Origin: Granulicatella sp. WM01
GTDB lineage: Bacteria; Bacillota; Bacilli; Lactobacillales; Aerococcaceae
Length of the DNA stretch: 51,895 nucleotides
Assembly: GCF_004570605.1 (NCBI RefSeq)
Contig: NZ_SPPB01000007.1
Span: 1-51,895, forward strand
Direction of reading: 5' to 3'
Shown here: positions 27,960 through 38,651 of the stretch, in pieces
Position numbering within the stretch: the first letter of the stretch is position 1
How the letters are laid out: each line of letters opens with the position of its first letter
Notes under the pieces: generated by a model
What the model saw: the letters and a program-made list of their open reading frames with translations, nothing else
Told to the model about the DNA's origin: nothing
Databases searched by the model: none
Program-made: the position numbers and the translations under genes

Positions 27960-28586
27960 CTTTCCCCTCACTCTCTACTACTAACTAATCAAAGTAGCAT
28001 TTTTATGCTATTTTGTCCATTAGTATAACAGAATTTATACCTCAATTCTACTCGTGTGACTACTTTCTCACCATACTCTTTTAATTAGAAATACTATAAA
28101 TTAGCCTTTTCTAATGCCGTTAAAGGACTAGAAAAAGTTTCCAAATATCAAAAAATGCGGGAAATCTTCGTTTATAGACGCTGATTCCTCGCAATTTTAA
28201 AAATATTACTTCAAACAATGCTTGGTGGTTTTCCAGTCCCTTAACTGTTACATTTTTTCAAATATCTCTCTACTCGTATTGTACATATTAAAAAAAACAT
28301 CTATTTGTATTGAACCTGCTCTTTTTACACAACGATGTACGAAAACATGTATTTTTAACTTAACTATATAAATCGTCCTATCCACTAAAACAAAAATATG
28401 TTGACAAAACATGACCGTAATGTACCTACTTTTACTATCAGTTCTCCCAAATTTTATTATACTCTGCAAACTATTGGTATCTTATTAATAGGCTTATCAA
28501 TGAAAAATTCCAAATACATACTCATCCTATATATTACTTCTATATTTTAAATGTAACAGGCTATACATTTGACAAATTAGATGTCC
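27960..28586. other. non-coding region upstream of pcrA with one repeated terminator
   Basis: About 625 bp with no supported gene. It must hold the pcrA promoter at its left end. At 28155-28194 lies a hairpin (TGCGGGAA / TTCCTCGCA) with a T6 run on the - strand. It shares GAAATCTTCGTTTATA and flanks with the terminator at 18851, and terminates the 28587 gene. A 73-codon - strand frame at 28248-28469 lacks a ribosome binding site and is not called. Confidence 0.6.
28155..28194 (-). terminator. repeated-type intrinsic terminator, second copy
   Basis: ATGCGGGAAATCTTCGTTTA (from 28155) is nearly identical to the 18850 hairpin's left half, while the right arm (ATTCCTCGCAA) has drifted. A T6 run follows on the - strand. 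It sits about 390 bp beyond the 28587 stop. Confidence 0.65.
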
Positions 28587-29153
28587 TTATTTATTCTCCT
28601 TACCGTATTGATAAAGACGATACAATTGTTTTAAATCTTGATATTGTGTGCCTATAGAAACGAGTAAAAAAACTAACAAAACACCTTTTATTACCCAAGA
28701 ATTTACGTGTTGATTGGCTAATATGGCATGACATATATAGATTATTGTCATATCTATCGCAGCAAATAGTGCTATACACATCAAAAAATCTAACTTTTTC
28801 AAGTAGCAATCATTTTGTAACAACACTAAATTATCTTTTGTATCAAATTTAGCAGTTTTTCGATTTAATCTTAAAACGACAATTTCCTGTGGCATCATGG
28901 TTATACGATAAACACTATGATAAGGTGCTATCTCCTCACTATAATCAAATATCAAATACATTAATGGGAGTAAAACAGGATGAAACACTCGCTTTATTAG
29001 CGAACTTTCCACTTCAATTCTAATCGGTTTCGTTATATCCACATGCTTGATAATCCTATTTATATCGCCACCTCTAAACCATTCTAATAAGTAGTCATTT
29101 TGATAAATTTTAATTTTAGATGTTATCGGAACATCAGTAATTGTCAATTTCAT
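28587..29153 (-). CDS. membrane protein of unknown function, paralogue of the 29446 gene
   Basis: 188 aa. A soluble, strand-rich N-terminal part (about 1-60) is followed by a hydrophobic patch (VLLPLMYLIF), a middle strand-rich part, and two C-terminal membrane helices (about 122-142 and 150-167), ending QLYRLYQYGKENK. AGAAAGGAATTTCTT precedes the ATG. It aligns along its length with the neighbouring 29446-29988 protein: QN..L near residue 18-22, ITKPIRIEVE versus YEQPVTLIIA, ITMMPQEIVVL versus LTFMPQNTIQV, YLKKLDFL versus YIRKFEFV, QLYRLYQY versus QLYQYTQR. No known family was recognised. The pair may act as a heteromer. Confidence 0.7.
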   Translation of the reverse strand: MKLTITDVPITSKIKIYQNDYLLEWFRGGDINRIIKHVDITKPIRIEVESSLIKRVFHPVLLPLMYLIFDYSEEIAPYHSVYRITMMPQEIVVLRLNRKTAKFDTKDNLVLLQNDCYLKKLDFLMCIALFAAIDMTIIYICHAILANQHVNSWVIKGVLLVFLLVSIGTQYQDLKQLYRLYQYGKENK

Positions 29154-29445
29154 AAGAAATTCCTTTCTCTAATTCTTTCACACTAGTCATTAAAGCGATA
29201 AATCTACGGATACTGCTCTTTTAATAATATGTACTGATTATTTTTCAAATCCTCTTTAAAACTGATAACTTTACAATTTAAACAAAAAACTCCACAATTA
29301 GTACAATATATCTCTAAATTACTATTGCGTACTAAATCCTTATTTTTTATATCTAATTTACAAAAAAATTGACATAGTACAATTACATGCAACAATTGTT
29401 ACATCAATTTAAAATAGATGCATATACTTTCATACTATGAATACG
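29154..29445. other. intergenic spacer with a doubtful cysteine-containing frame
   Basis: 292 bp between the two paralogous genes. A - strand frame at 29204-29395 would encode 63 aa with an IYCTNCGVFCLNCK cysteine cluster. It lacks a convincing ribosome binding site and may be a gene remnant. It is recorded but not called as a gene. Confidence 0.35.
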
Positions 29446-29988
29446 CTATGCTCGTTGGGTATATTGGTACAATTGTCTACCTTTTTTAATAAAAACATAC
29501 AGAACTGCACTTGTTAAAACAGATAGAAATAATCCAACATACCATAATTGACTAAACAATAACGTAAAGCTAGCGAAAATCATCAATAAATTAATCATTC
29601 CAATGACTATTCCCCATAACACAAACTCAAATTTTCGTATATAGCAAACGTCTGCCAACACAGGAATATTGGAAAGTGAAACTCTTCTGCTTGAACTTAT
29701 TTGATAATCCACTTGGATAGTGTTTTGTGGCATAAATGTTAGTTGCTGTATGATAAATGGTTCAAGTATATCTTCGAATAAAAAAGACACTAGTAACAAT
29801 AGTGGATAGCACCACTGAATTATTTTTACCGGTGCAATAATTAAAGTAACCGGTTGTTCGTAATCAATAGATCGAATAACAACTGGGATTTCTTTGGCTT
29901 TGCAACGCTGCAATTGATGGTTGTTCTGCCAAAAGGTAAATGTTAGCCCAAAAGGATTATCTGCTGTTTCTAAAAAATCAATTTTCAC
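29446..29988 (-). CDS. membrane protein of unknown function, paralogue of the 28587 gene
   Basis: 180 aa with the same plan as its neighbour: an N-terminal soluble part (FWQNNHQLQRCKAKEIPVV), a hydrophobic segment (PLLLLVSFLFEDILEP, about 64-80), LTFMPQNTIQVDYQ in the middle, and two adjacent C-terminal membrane helices (about 118-140 and 148-166) ending KKGRQLYQYTQRA. AGAAGGTGATGAGGTG precedes the ATG. The family is not recognised. The 292-bp gap to the second gene leaves open whether they share a transcript. Divergence of the pair is high, so the duplication is old. Confidence 0.7.
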   Translation of the reverse strand: MKIDFLETADNPFGLTFTFWQNNHQLQRCKAKEIPVVIRSIDYEQPVTLIIAPVKIIQWCYPLLLLVSFLFEDILEPFIIQQLTFMPQNTIQVDYQISSSRRVSLSNIPVLADVCYIRKFEFVLWGIVIGMINLLMIFASFTLLFSQLWYVGLFLSVLTSAVLYVFIKKGRQLYQYTQRA

Positions 29989-30132
29989 CTCATCACCTTC
30001 TTTATAAAATATTCATCTTATTATCCTCTCTATAAGGTATAACTAGTATAGAACAAATTACATACGATTGATATAGGTCTTTAGTTGTAATTCTACAAAA
30101 AACGAAATAAACTTTAAAGACTTTTAATCACA

Positions 30133-30236
30133 GGAAGTTCATCACATTATGTTGGTAAACACATTTACTTCACTTAATTATATAAAAATAATCGTATTGG
30201 CAAACTCTTTTTGTTCACCAACACGATTTATTGTAC
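30133..30236 (+). repeat. MITE-like dispersed element, copy 5 (longest)
   Basis: It opens GGAAGTTCATCACATTATG and TTGGTAAAC, matching GGCTCTTCGTCAAATTATG and TTGGTAAGT of the ISL3 end at 51593. It continues TTCACTTAATTATATAAAA and then the hairpin AATCGTATTGG (30190-30200) / CCAACACGATT (30218-30228) plus TATTGTAC, matching the other IS end at 570-637. It lies between the paralogous membrane genes and dnaJ. Confidence 0.8.
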
Positions 30237-30329
30237 GTGCTAAATCGGACTATAAAATCTGCATTTAAAGCCTTTTGATATATTTATCATCTTTTGAAAA
30301 ATTTGAATTTTTTGCGTGTTTTTTCTGGA

Positions 30330-31484
30330 TTATTTTTTCTTTTTATCTTTATGATTAAATAATTTATCAAAGAAATTTCCATCGTCCTCTACTGTTTCTT
30401 CTCCAGATAGTTGAGCAAATTCTCTTAATAATTCTTTTTGTTTTTCTGAAAGGTTTCTTGGTGTTTGTACACGTATTTTAACGTGTTGATCTCCAACAAC
30501 AGAACTTCTCAATCGAGGAGCACCTTTTCCTTTTAAGCGTAAAGTCGTTCCTGTTTGTGTTCCTGCAGGAATTTTTAACTTGACTTTTCCGTGTACAGTA
30601 GGCACTTCTACCTCATCTCCTAAAGCTGCTTGAACAAATGAAATAGGCTGTTCATAATAAATTTCTGAACCATTCCGTGTAAATTGATTACTTTGACCTA
30701 CAGTAAAAATGATATACAAATCGCCATACGGCCCACCATTATATCCAGCTTCTCCTTGTCCAGTTAAACGCATTTGTTGCCCTTCTTCAACACCTTCTGG
30801 TACCGTAAAACTTACTTTATGCGTTTCTCTAATTCGCCCATTTCCATGACAAGTGGTACATTTTTCTTTAATTTCTTTTCCTGTTCCACGGCAAACATCA
30901 CAAGTTGCTTGCGTCATCACTCGTCCAAAAATTGAATTTTGCTCAATATTAATTGTCCCACTACCGTGGCATTTATGACAAGTTACTGGTTGAGAACCTT
31001 CTTTGGCTCCACTCCCATGACAAGTATGACACTCGGATTCTCTTGGATAAGAAATTGTTTCTTTTTTACCGAAAATAGCTTCTTCAAAACTTAAATGCAC
31101 ACGCTGTTGCAAGTTTTCGCCTTGTCTTGGCATATTTGCTCTTGAGCGTCCAGCACCACCAAAACCACCAGCACCGCCAAAGAAACTTTCAAAAATATCT
31201 TCGAAACCACCAGAAAATCCACCAAATCCTCCAAAACCACTGCTACCGGCACCAAAGTTTGGATCATTTGCAGCATGTCCATATTGGTCGTAAGCTGCTC
31301 GTTTTTGAGGATCACTCAACATTTCATACGCTTCAGAAATTTCCTTAAATTTCTCATCGGCTCCATCTTCTTTATTAATGTCTGGATGATATTTTTTTGA
31401 TAATTTACGATAGGCTTTTTTTATTTCGTCCTCACTTGCTGTTTTTGAAATACCAAGCACTTCATAATAATCACGTTTTGCCAT
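30330..31484 (-). CDS. dnaJ: chaperone DnaJ (Hsp40)
   Basis: 384-aa type I J-protein that delivers substrates to DnaK and stimulates its ATPase. The J domain has the HPD motif in KKYHPDINK (about 32-35). A Gly/Phe-rich linker (about 75-115) is followed by four zinc-binding CxxCxGxG repeats: [24 protein letters not shown] and CTTCHGNG (about 150-215). Then come the C-terminal substrate-binding and dimerisation domains. AGGAGG precedes the ATG. It is the last gene of hrcA-grpE-dnaK-dnaJ, separated from dnaK by about 200 bp containing a long inverted repeat. Confidence 0.97.
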   Translation of the reverse strand: MAKRDYYEVLGISKTASEDEIKKAYRKLSKKYHPDINKEDGADEKFKEISEAYEMLSDPQKRAAYDQYGHAANDPNFGAGSSGFGGFGGFSGGFEDIFESFFGGAGGFGGAGRSRANMPRQGENLQQRVHLSFEEAIFGKKETISYPRESECHTCHGSGAKEGSQPVTCHKCHGSGTINIEQNSIFGRVMTQATCDVCRGTGKEIKEKCTTCHGNGRIRETHKVSFTVPEGVEEGQQMRLTGQGEAGYNGGPYGDLYIIFTVGQSNQFTRNGSEIYYEQPISFVQAALGDEVEVPTVHGKVKLKIPAGTQTGTTLRLKGKGAPRLRSSVVGDQHVKIRVQTPRNLSEKQKELLREFAQLSGEETVEDDGNFFDKLFNHKDKKKK

Positions 31485-31585
31485 TGTTACCTCCTATCTT
31501 AAATATCATAATAGCAATTATAATACTATTCCTGTTTTAAACTATTCAAAACTTATTTTTCTTTATCTCACAACACTCATAGAAA

Positions 31586-31671
31586 AACTGGAAAAAGTGC
31601 AATGTTAGTAACATAATATTTAAAAAATTATGATATACTGCAACAACATATACTCTATCCTTTTTCCAGTT
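31586..31671. repeat. 12-bp inverted repeat framing the dnaK-dnaJ spacer
   Basis: AACTGGAAAAAG (31586-31597) and CTTTTTCCAGTT (31660-31671) are perfect inverted repeats 62 bp apart. The DNA between contains further complementary AT-rich words. It could be an RNA processing or attenuation structure between dnaK and dnaJ, or a small mobile remnant. Confidence 0.55.
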
Positions 31672-31682
31672 CTTATCTATGA

Positions 31683-33515
<1,833 letters not shown>

Positions 33516-33612
33516 TTACCTCTTTTTTTGTTATTTTTATTTGGTGCTATCTCTTGTCGTAAACACCCGCACCTTGTCTTTACGATGAATATGTATAGTT
33601 AAATAAATGTTT

Positions 33613-34209
33613 CTATTGAGAAATAACAACCATAGCTGGTCGAATCACTCTATCGTGTAGTTTGTAACCGTCTTGGAAAACTTGCACAACATAATCTGCT
33701 TCTTGCCCGTCTTGAGCAGGAATTTGTTGAATCGCTTGATGTACAGTTGGATCAAACGGCTGATTTAATGATTCAATTTTTTCAATGCCTTCACTAGCTA
33801 AAGCACTAACAAAGTTTGTATATGCCATTTCAATACCTTTTTTCAGTGCAATGCCTTGTTCATCACTAACTTCAACAGTAAGTGCTTGTTCCAAGCTATC
33901 TAATACTGGAAGCAATGTATTAGCCAATGATTGAGAACGGTATTTTAATAAATCTTGTCGCTCTTTAGCTTGTCTTTTTTGAATATTTTGTAATTCTGCT
34001 TGTGCTCTCAACGCCTTATCTGCTAGAGCATCATTTTCAGCACTTAGACGTTCAATTTCTAACTCTTGCTCTGTTTTTTCTTGTTCTTCAGCATGCTCCA
34101 ATGTTTCTTGTGTATCTTGTACATGCTCTTTATCGTTTTCAACAAACGTTTCATGCTCTTGTTGTTCTTGCGTCACATCAAACCCTCTTTTCTTAACATT
34201 TTTTGTCAT
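33613..34209 (-). CDS. grpE: nucleotide exchange factor GrpE
   Basis: 198-aa dimeric exchange factor that releases ADP from DnaK. The long N-terminal coiled coil is rich in Gln/Glu (about 10-90). The family segment AELQNIQKRQAKERQDLLKYRSQSL is here at about 91-115, and the C-terminal beta domain ends VFQDGYKLHDRVIRPAMVVI, the GrpE signature. The start overlaps the hrcA stop by ATGA, giving translational coupling. Confidence 0.96.
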   Translation of the reverse strand: MTKNVKKRGFDVTQEQQEHETFVENDKEHVQDTQETLEHAEEQEKTEQELEIERLSAENDALADKALRAQAELQNIQKRQAKERQDLLKYRSQSLANTLLPVLDSLEQALTVEVSDEQGIALKKGIEMAYTNFVSALASEGIEKIESLNQPFDPTVHQAIQQIPAQDGQEADYVVQVFQDGYKLHDRVIRPAMVVISQ

Positions 34210-35246
34210 AAGTCTTCAAAATACTGATTAATACAATCTGTAAGTTCCTCACTCATTGCATTCATCAATCCAACAACACGTGAATATTGCATATTTGTTG
34301 GTCCAATCAAAGCAATTACACCTGTTCCATTTTTAGTTTGGTAAGTGGTCGTAACAAAACTTAAATCTTTCAATGAAGCATGTTTTAACTCCGAACCAAA
34401 TTTAATGTCTATTCCACTATGCGTTGGCATCATCAATTCGTATAAATCATCTGTATTTTCAATGATATTATACACTTGTTTAATATTTTCTCGATTGGTT
34501 TCTTCTTGAAAATAATCTATTAAATTATTTTTGCCTGCTATAACAACATTTTCTGCCTCCATACGACGAATTAACGCATATAAAATAGGGAGAATATCAA
34601 ATCGTGCAGAAATATGTTGTCGAATAACATTTGGAATATCCTGTTGTAATTTGACAAATACTTCGGAAAGAGTCAAGCCAACTAGTTCATCATTTAAAAT
34701 ATTAACCATTTTTTCAAGATCGGCTTGCGGTAAAGTTTGCGATACATTGAAAATTTGGTTTTCAACATATCCTTTATCTGTTACTAAAATCGCCATAACT
34801 TGTGTGTCGCTCAAAGACACTAACCGAAAACCTGTTAATTTGCTTTGTTTTTTCTCTGGACCTAAAACAATTGTTGTATAATTCGTCAAACTAGACAACA
34901 TACGTGCAGACATATCAACAATTTCGCTAATTTCGTGATAACGATGCCTTAAAGCAGCCTGCATATCCTGAATATCTTGTTTTTTAATCGCATTATGTAC
35001 TAACTCTGGAAGCATATTGTCTACATAAAAACGATATCCTAAAGATGACGGCACACGCCCTGAAGAAGAATGCATTTTTTCCAAAAATCCTAATTCTTCC
35101 AATCTCATCATTTCGTTACGAATAGTTGCCGAACTGAACGGTAAATCTGTTTCTTGTAACAACGTTTTTGAGCCTATAGGTTCTTGCTGTTCATGATATA
35201 ATCTAATAATAAGTTGTAATATTTTTAACTGACGATCGGTTAACAT
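34206..35246 (-). CDS. hrcA: heat-inducible transcription repressor HrcA
   Basis: 346-aa repressor that binds CIRCE operators and needs GroE to stay active. An N-terminal winged helix (TDRQLKILQLIIRLY; GSKTLLQETDLPFSSATIRNE) is followed by the HrcA-specific domain with EKMHSSSGRVPSSLGYRFYVD and, late, GVIALIGPTNMQYSRVVGLM. ATG 35246 is chosen because GAAGAGGTGAAGAG precedes it; an upstream frame from 35285 begins inside the CIRCE operator and is rejected. It heads the operon and autoregulates it through two CIRCE-like sites. Confidence 0.96.
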   Translation of the reverse strand: MLTDRQLKILQLIIRLYHEQQEPIGSKTLLQETDLPFSSATIRNEMMRLEELGFLEKMHSSSGRVPSSLGYRFYVDNMLPELVHNAIKKQDIQDMQAALRHRYHEISEIVDMSARMLSSLTNYTTIVLGPEKKQSKLTGFRLVSLSDTQVMAILVTDKGYVENQIFNVSQTLPQADLEKMVNILNDELVGLTLSEVFVKLQQDIPNVIRQHISARFDILPILYALIRRMEAENVVIAGKNNLIDYFQEETNRENIKQVYNIIENTDDLYELMMPTHSGIDIKFGSELKHASLKDLSFVTTTYQTKNGTGVIALIGPTNMQYSRVVGLMNAMSEELTDCINQYFEDL

Positions 35247-35278
35247 CTCTTCACCTCTTCCCATCGCCACGACTATGT

Positions 35279-35305
35279 TTAGCACTCTTTATCCTTTAGT
35301 GCTAA
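35279..35305. promoter_or_regulatory. CIRCE operator 1 upstream of hrcA
   Basis: TTAGCACTC-N9-TAGTGCTAA differs from consensus CIRCE at one position. It is embedded in a longer perfect palindrome, GACTATGTTTAGCACT (35271-35286) with AGTGCTAAACATAGTC (35298-35313). It lies just downstream of the -10 element, in the 5' untranslated region. Confidence 0.95.
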
Positions 35306-35309
35306 ACAT

Positions 35310-35338
35310 AGTCTACCACGTTTTAGCACTCATGTCAA
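35310..35338 (-). promoter_or_regulatory. sigma-A promoter of the hrcA operon
   Basis: On the - strand, TTGACA (35338-35333), a 17-bp spacer and TAGACT (35315-35310). It is flanked by the two CIRCE sites, an arrangement that lets HrcA block polymerase from both sides. Confidence 0.85.
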
Positions 35339-35349
35339 CATACTGCTAA
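35323..35349. promoter_or_regulatory. degenerate CIRCE operator 2 overlapping the -35
   Basis: TTAGCACTC-N9-TACTGCTAA keeps a perfect left arm and N9 spacing, with two changes in the right arm. It overlaps the -35 of the hrcA promoter, 44 bp from the first site. Confidence 0.75.
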
Positions 35350-35362
35350 AACTTTTTTAGTT

Positions 35363-35396
35363 TTGTCACTTTATTGTCACTTTTAGGCACTATACT
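35363..35396 (+). promoter_or_regulatory. tandem 11-bp direct repeats and -10 before the FtsX-type ABC operon
   Basis: TTGTCACTTTA (35363-35373) and TTGTCACTTTT (35374-35384) are adjacent direct repeats, followed by a -10 TATACT at 35391-35396. No good -35 lies at 17 bp, so the repeats probably bind an activator. The 11-bp period puts both on one DNA face. The start codon is at 35427. Confidence 0.55.
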
Positions 35397-35426
35397 AAAA
35401 ATAAATAAATGAACGGAGGCATATAT

Positions 35427-36110
35427 ATGACTATTTTAGAAGTTAAAAATTTATCAAAAATTTATGGACAAGGCGATAATCGTGTGGTTGCCTTAGACAA
35501 TATTAATTTAAGTGTTAATGAAGGAGATTTTATTGCTATAGTTGGTTCAAGTGGTTCTGGAAAATCAACACTTCTTCACTTATTAGGCGGCGTAGATTAT
35601 CCCACTCAAGGAACTGTCACTATCAACGGAACAGATATTTATAGTTTATCTCCAGATAATCTAGCTATTTTCAGACGTAGACAAGTGGGATTAGTTTATC
35701 AATTTTACAACTTAATTTCGGTATTAAATGTTGTGGATAATATCACTTTACCAATTGAATTAGATGCTCAAAAGATTCCTCAAGACTATTTAGATGAGAT
35801 TTTACATACTCTACAATTGACAACACGAAAAAAACATTTGCCACATCAGCTATCAGGTGGGCAGCAACAAAGAGTGTCAATAGGGAGAGCTTTAATTAGC
35901 AAACCTGCTATTTTTCTGGCTGATGAACCTACAGGAAATTTAGATAGTGACAATTCTAAAGAGATTATTTCCCTACTAAAATTATCTAATCAAAAATATA
36001 ACCAAACCATTATTATGATTACGCATGATTTAGACATTGCCATGCAAGCTAATCGTGTGATTACATTAAAAGACGGAAAAATTGTGAAAGATGAGGTGAT
36101 TAGAGTATGA
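35427..36110 (+). CDS. ABC transporter ATPase (LolD/MacB type)
   Basis: 227-aa ATPase partner of an FtsX-type permease. Walker A GSSGSGKST (about 40-48), signature LSGGQQQRVSIGRAL (about 140-154), Walker B IFLADEPTGNLDS (about 160-172) and the switch histidine in IIMITHDLDIA are all intact. GGAGG 7 nt upstream fixes the ATG at 35427. Its stop overlaps the permease start by 4 bp. Gram-positive members of this family export or sense antimicrobial peptides, or work in the envelope. No two-component system is adjacent to hint at substrate. Confidence 0.92.
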   Translation: MTILEVKNLSKIYGQGDNRVVALDNINLSVNEGDFIAIVGSSGSGKSTLLHLLGGVDYPTQGTVTINGTDIYSLSPDNLAIFRRRQVGLVYQFYNLISVLNVVDNITLPIELDAQKIPQDYLDEILHTLQLTTRKKHLPHQLSGGQQQRVSIGRALISKPAIFLADEPTGNLDSDNSKEIISLLKLSNQKYNQTIIMITHDLDIAMQANRVITLKDGKIVKDEVIRV

Positions 36111-38590
36111 GTATTTTAAACAAATTAACACTTGCTCATTTAAAAGAAAATAAAAAAAGAACTTTTTTAACCGGATTGTCTATCACAACAGTAGTTGCAC
36201 TACTTACTGCCATTGTTATCTTTTTATCAAGTGCATGGCTAGTCATGTACGATGGTATGACGCATACTAGAGGAAACTGGCATTTTGCTACACAACTCAT
36301 CACGCAAACTGCAGCAAATGATCTTGCATCAGCTAATTTCATATCTAACACATTAACTATACCAGCAATTGATGCAACAGATGATCAACAACATACCTTT
36401 AGTGTACAAACATACCGCCCAGAACAAAGTTCTTTATCCATTCCTGTCACAACTTATAGAGGACATCTTCCTAAAAACGAAAACGAAGTTGTTCTTTCCT
36501 CAAACGTTGAAACATCGGACAATGAACTAATAGGAAAACACATCACATTACATGCTAATGGCATATCTAAAACATATACAATCGTTGGATTGTCCTCATA
36601 CTCTCCAACACCTATTGCTTATATCTTAAACAATGATTTTAATAGTAATCACGCTATTATGTACGCTCAAATGAAAGACTTGAACGCATCAATTTTTGAC
36701 GTATTAAAACACTATTCTACACAAACTAAACAAACTGTTAACTTCTATACCAACAATGCATTACTAGGTCTATTTTTTATTTATGACAAAGAAAACATCC
36801 CTCTGTTTTTTTCGTTTGACATAATAAGTGGAACACTTTCACTTATTCTAATTATCACACTAGTTATTACGGTTACAATTATTCATTCATCGTTTTCCTT
36901 ATCATTGGGAGAACGTATTAAACAATTAGGTGCATTATCAAGCGTTGGAACAACACGGATTCAAATTACTAAAATGATGTTATTAGAAGCCTTTTGGATA
37001 GGTAGTATATCCATTATCTTAGGTATGATAATTGGATATATCGGCTCAGTCATTTCTTTAAATATTTTTACTGAATTAGCTAAGTCTTTTGATACGCCAT
37101 TCCAAATAATTTTCAGAACTGTTCTTTATGCTCCAGCTCTAGTAGGTATTGTTGTATTTTCAGCATTAATTATTCTATTGTCAGCCCTAATTCCAAGTAT
37201 TCGTGCTGCCAAACGATCTCCAATTGACAATATTAAACAAGTCCCATTTAAGTCTTATCTACCTAATAAGATTAAACAAAAAAAACATAAAAAATCAGGG
37301 GTTTTCTATTCTCTATTCGGTATTCCTGCGTTTTTAGCTAATCGTTATACGCATCATAATCATTCACGCTCACGGACTGTATTTGTCACATTGACTATTA
37401 GCCTATTAACGTTTAACGTTATTACGAATATGGTTGTTGCTATGCAAAATCAACTTTCATCAGCTACAGCTATGGGAGGGTTCCAAAATTCAATGTATAG
37501 TAAAGGAGATCTTGTCGTCCTCTATCATCCAGAAGACCACGTAGATTCAGAAAAAGTATCACAAATTGACGGAGTAACATCTGTATATTCTATCCAAAGT
37601 CACAGAGATAATTTTTTACTGTCTGAACAACCAAGTGAGCCACTTGGTCAATACAAAGACACTATATCTTCAATCTATTTAGCACTTTTATCCAAAGATA
37701 AAGAAACAGAGGTATTAAAAAAAGCGAATGTCACACCAGATGAATTTCGTCAAAAGGGTATACTAGTTTCATCTCAATATAAACGATTCAATCAACAAAG
37801 AATTACACCTGCTTTACCAAGTAACCTATTAAAAAATTACACATTACCATTAATGTCTTGGCAACCTATTGAAAATGAAACACAATCAAACTCAAATACA
37901 TCAGAAGAAAACAGCCATCACCTTGTTACACAATATATAAATTTGGCAAACAATATTAATGGCGATGAGTTATCCTTTGGATTAGAACATCCTGATACGA
38001 TTATTGTTTCTCAAGAACTATTTGACACGTTAGTAAAAGATTCAGGTAAGTTATATATCACAAACACATTAGTTGTGAATATAAACAATAAAGAGAATGC
38101 AAAAATCATTTCAGAACAGATAAAAACACTGTATCCAAATGTTAACATTTATAGTAGCATTCTTCATCGTCAATCTTTAGTCAACCTAATGATTATGTTC
38201 CAAATTATAGCCTATGGATTTATCTCTTTAGTTTCTATTATTTGTTTAACAACATTATTCAATACAATGTCATCTAATATTCGCCTACGTCGTCGTGAAT
38301 TCTCTATGTTACGTTCGGTCGGTATGACAAATAAACAAATTAGAACCATGTTATCCATAGAAAACTTAAAAACAGGCAGCTTGTCTTTACTAGTTGCCAT
38401 AATATTATCAGTCATTGTAACATTATCTGCACCTATTATAGAAACATATTACGCTAATCAGTATCCTATTTTTCCAACAGTATTTAGCAGCATTGCTTTC
38501 ATCAGTATTTTACTTTTATTCAATAGTTTATCTATACGCCAAAGCACCCACTACTCATTAGTAGATGATATAACAAATGAAACATTTTAA
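36107..38590 (+). CDS. FtsX-domain ABC transporter permease
   Basis: 827-aa membrane protein. One N-terminal helix (about 22-45) is followed by an extracytoplasmic domain (about 50-230), then a three-helix FtsX block (about 235-385, with LGERIKQLGALSSVGTTRIQ). A second N-terminal-like helix near 425 and a second external domain (about 445-690) precede another FtsX block (about 700-820, with LRRREFSMLRSVGMTNKQI). The coupling motifs before each block are typical of MacB/YtrF/BceB-like permeases. It lacks the single large extracellular domain of classic BceB. It is co-expressed with the ATPase through an ATGA overlap. The substrate is unknown; peptide export or resistance is possible. Confidence 0.88.
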   Translation: MSILNKLTLAHLKENKKRTFLTGLSITTVVALLTAIVIFLSSAWLVMYDGMTHTRGNWHFATQLITQTAANDLASANFISNTLTIPAIDATDDQQHTFSVQTYRPEQSSLSIPVTTYRGHLPKNENEVVLSSNVETSDNELIGKHITLHANGISKTYTIVGLSSYSPTPIAYILNNDFNSNHAIMYAQMKDLNASIFDVLKHYSTQTKQTVNFYTNNALLGLFFIYDKENIPLFFSFDIISGTLSLILIITLVITVTIIHSSFSLSLGERIKQLGALSSVGTTRIQITKMMLLEAFWIGSISIILGMIIGYIGSVISLNIFTELAKSFDTPFQIIFRTVLYAPALVGIVVFSALIILLSALIPSIRAAKRSPIDNIKQVPFKSYLPNKIKQKKHKKSGVFYSLFGIPAFLANRYTHHNHSRSRTVFVTLTISLLTFNVITNMVVAMQNQLSSATAMGGFQNSMYSKGDLVVLYHPEDHVDSEKVSQIDGVTSVYSIQSHRDNFLLSEQPSEPLGQYKDTISSIYLALLSKDKETEVLKKANVTPDEFRQKGILVSSQYKRFNQQRITPALPSNLLKNYTLPLMSWQPIENETQSNSNTSEENSHHLVTQYINLANNINGDELSFGLEHPDTIIVSQELFDTLVKDSGKLYITNTLVVNINNKENAKIISEQIKTLYPNVNIYSSILHRQSLVNLMIMFQIIAYGFISLVSIICLTTLFNTMSSNIRLRRREFSMLRSVGMTNKQIRTMLSIENLKTGSLSLLVAIILSVIVTLSAPIIETYYANQYPIFPTVFSSIAFISILLLFNSLSIRQSTHYSLVDDITNETF

Positions 38591-38651
38591 GTTTCTCAAA
38601 ATAGTTCACTCCCACGCTTCATAAAACACCAATTGTTACTTGTACCAAATA

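Noticed and set aside
28248-28469. 73-codon - strand frame downstream of the 28587 gene
   Set aside because: No ribosome binding site or promoter, unlikely composition, lies past the membrane-protein gene in terminator territory.
31127-31348. 73-codon + strand frame opposite dnaJ
   Set aside because: Histidine/glutamine-rich shadow of the glycine-rich linker of DnaJ.
35247-35285. Longer hrcA start
   Set aside because: It would begin inside the CIRCE operator; the ATG at 35246 has a good ribosome binding site.
35250-35430. Replication origin or terminus at the strand switch
   Set aside because: No DnaA boxes or dif-like site seen; the switch is explained by divergent hrcA and ABC promoters.
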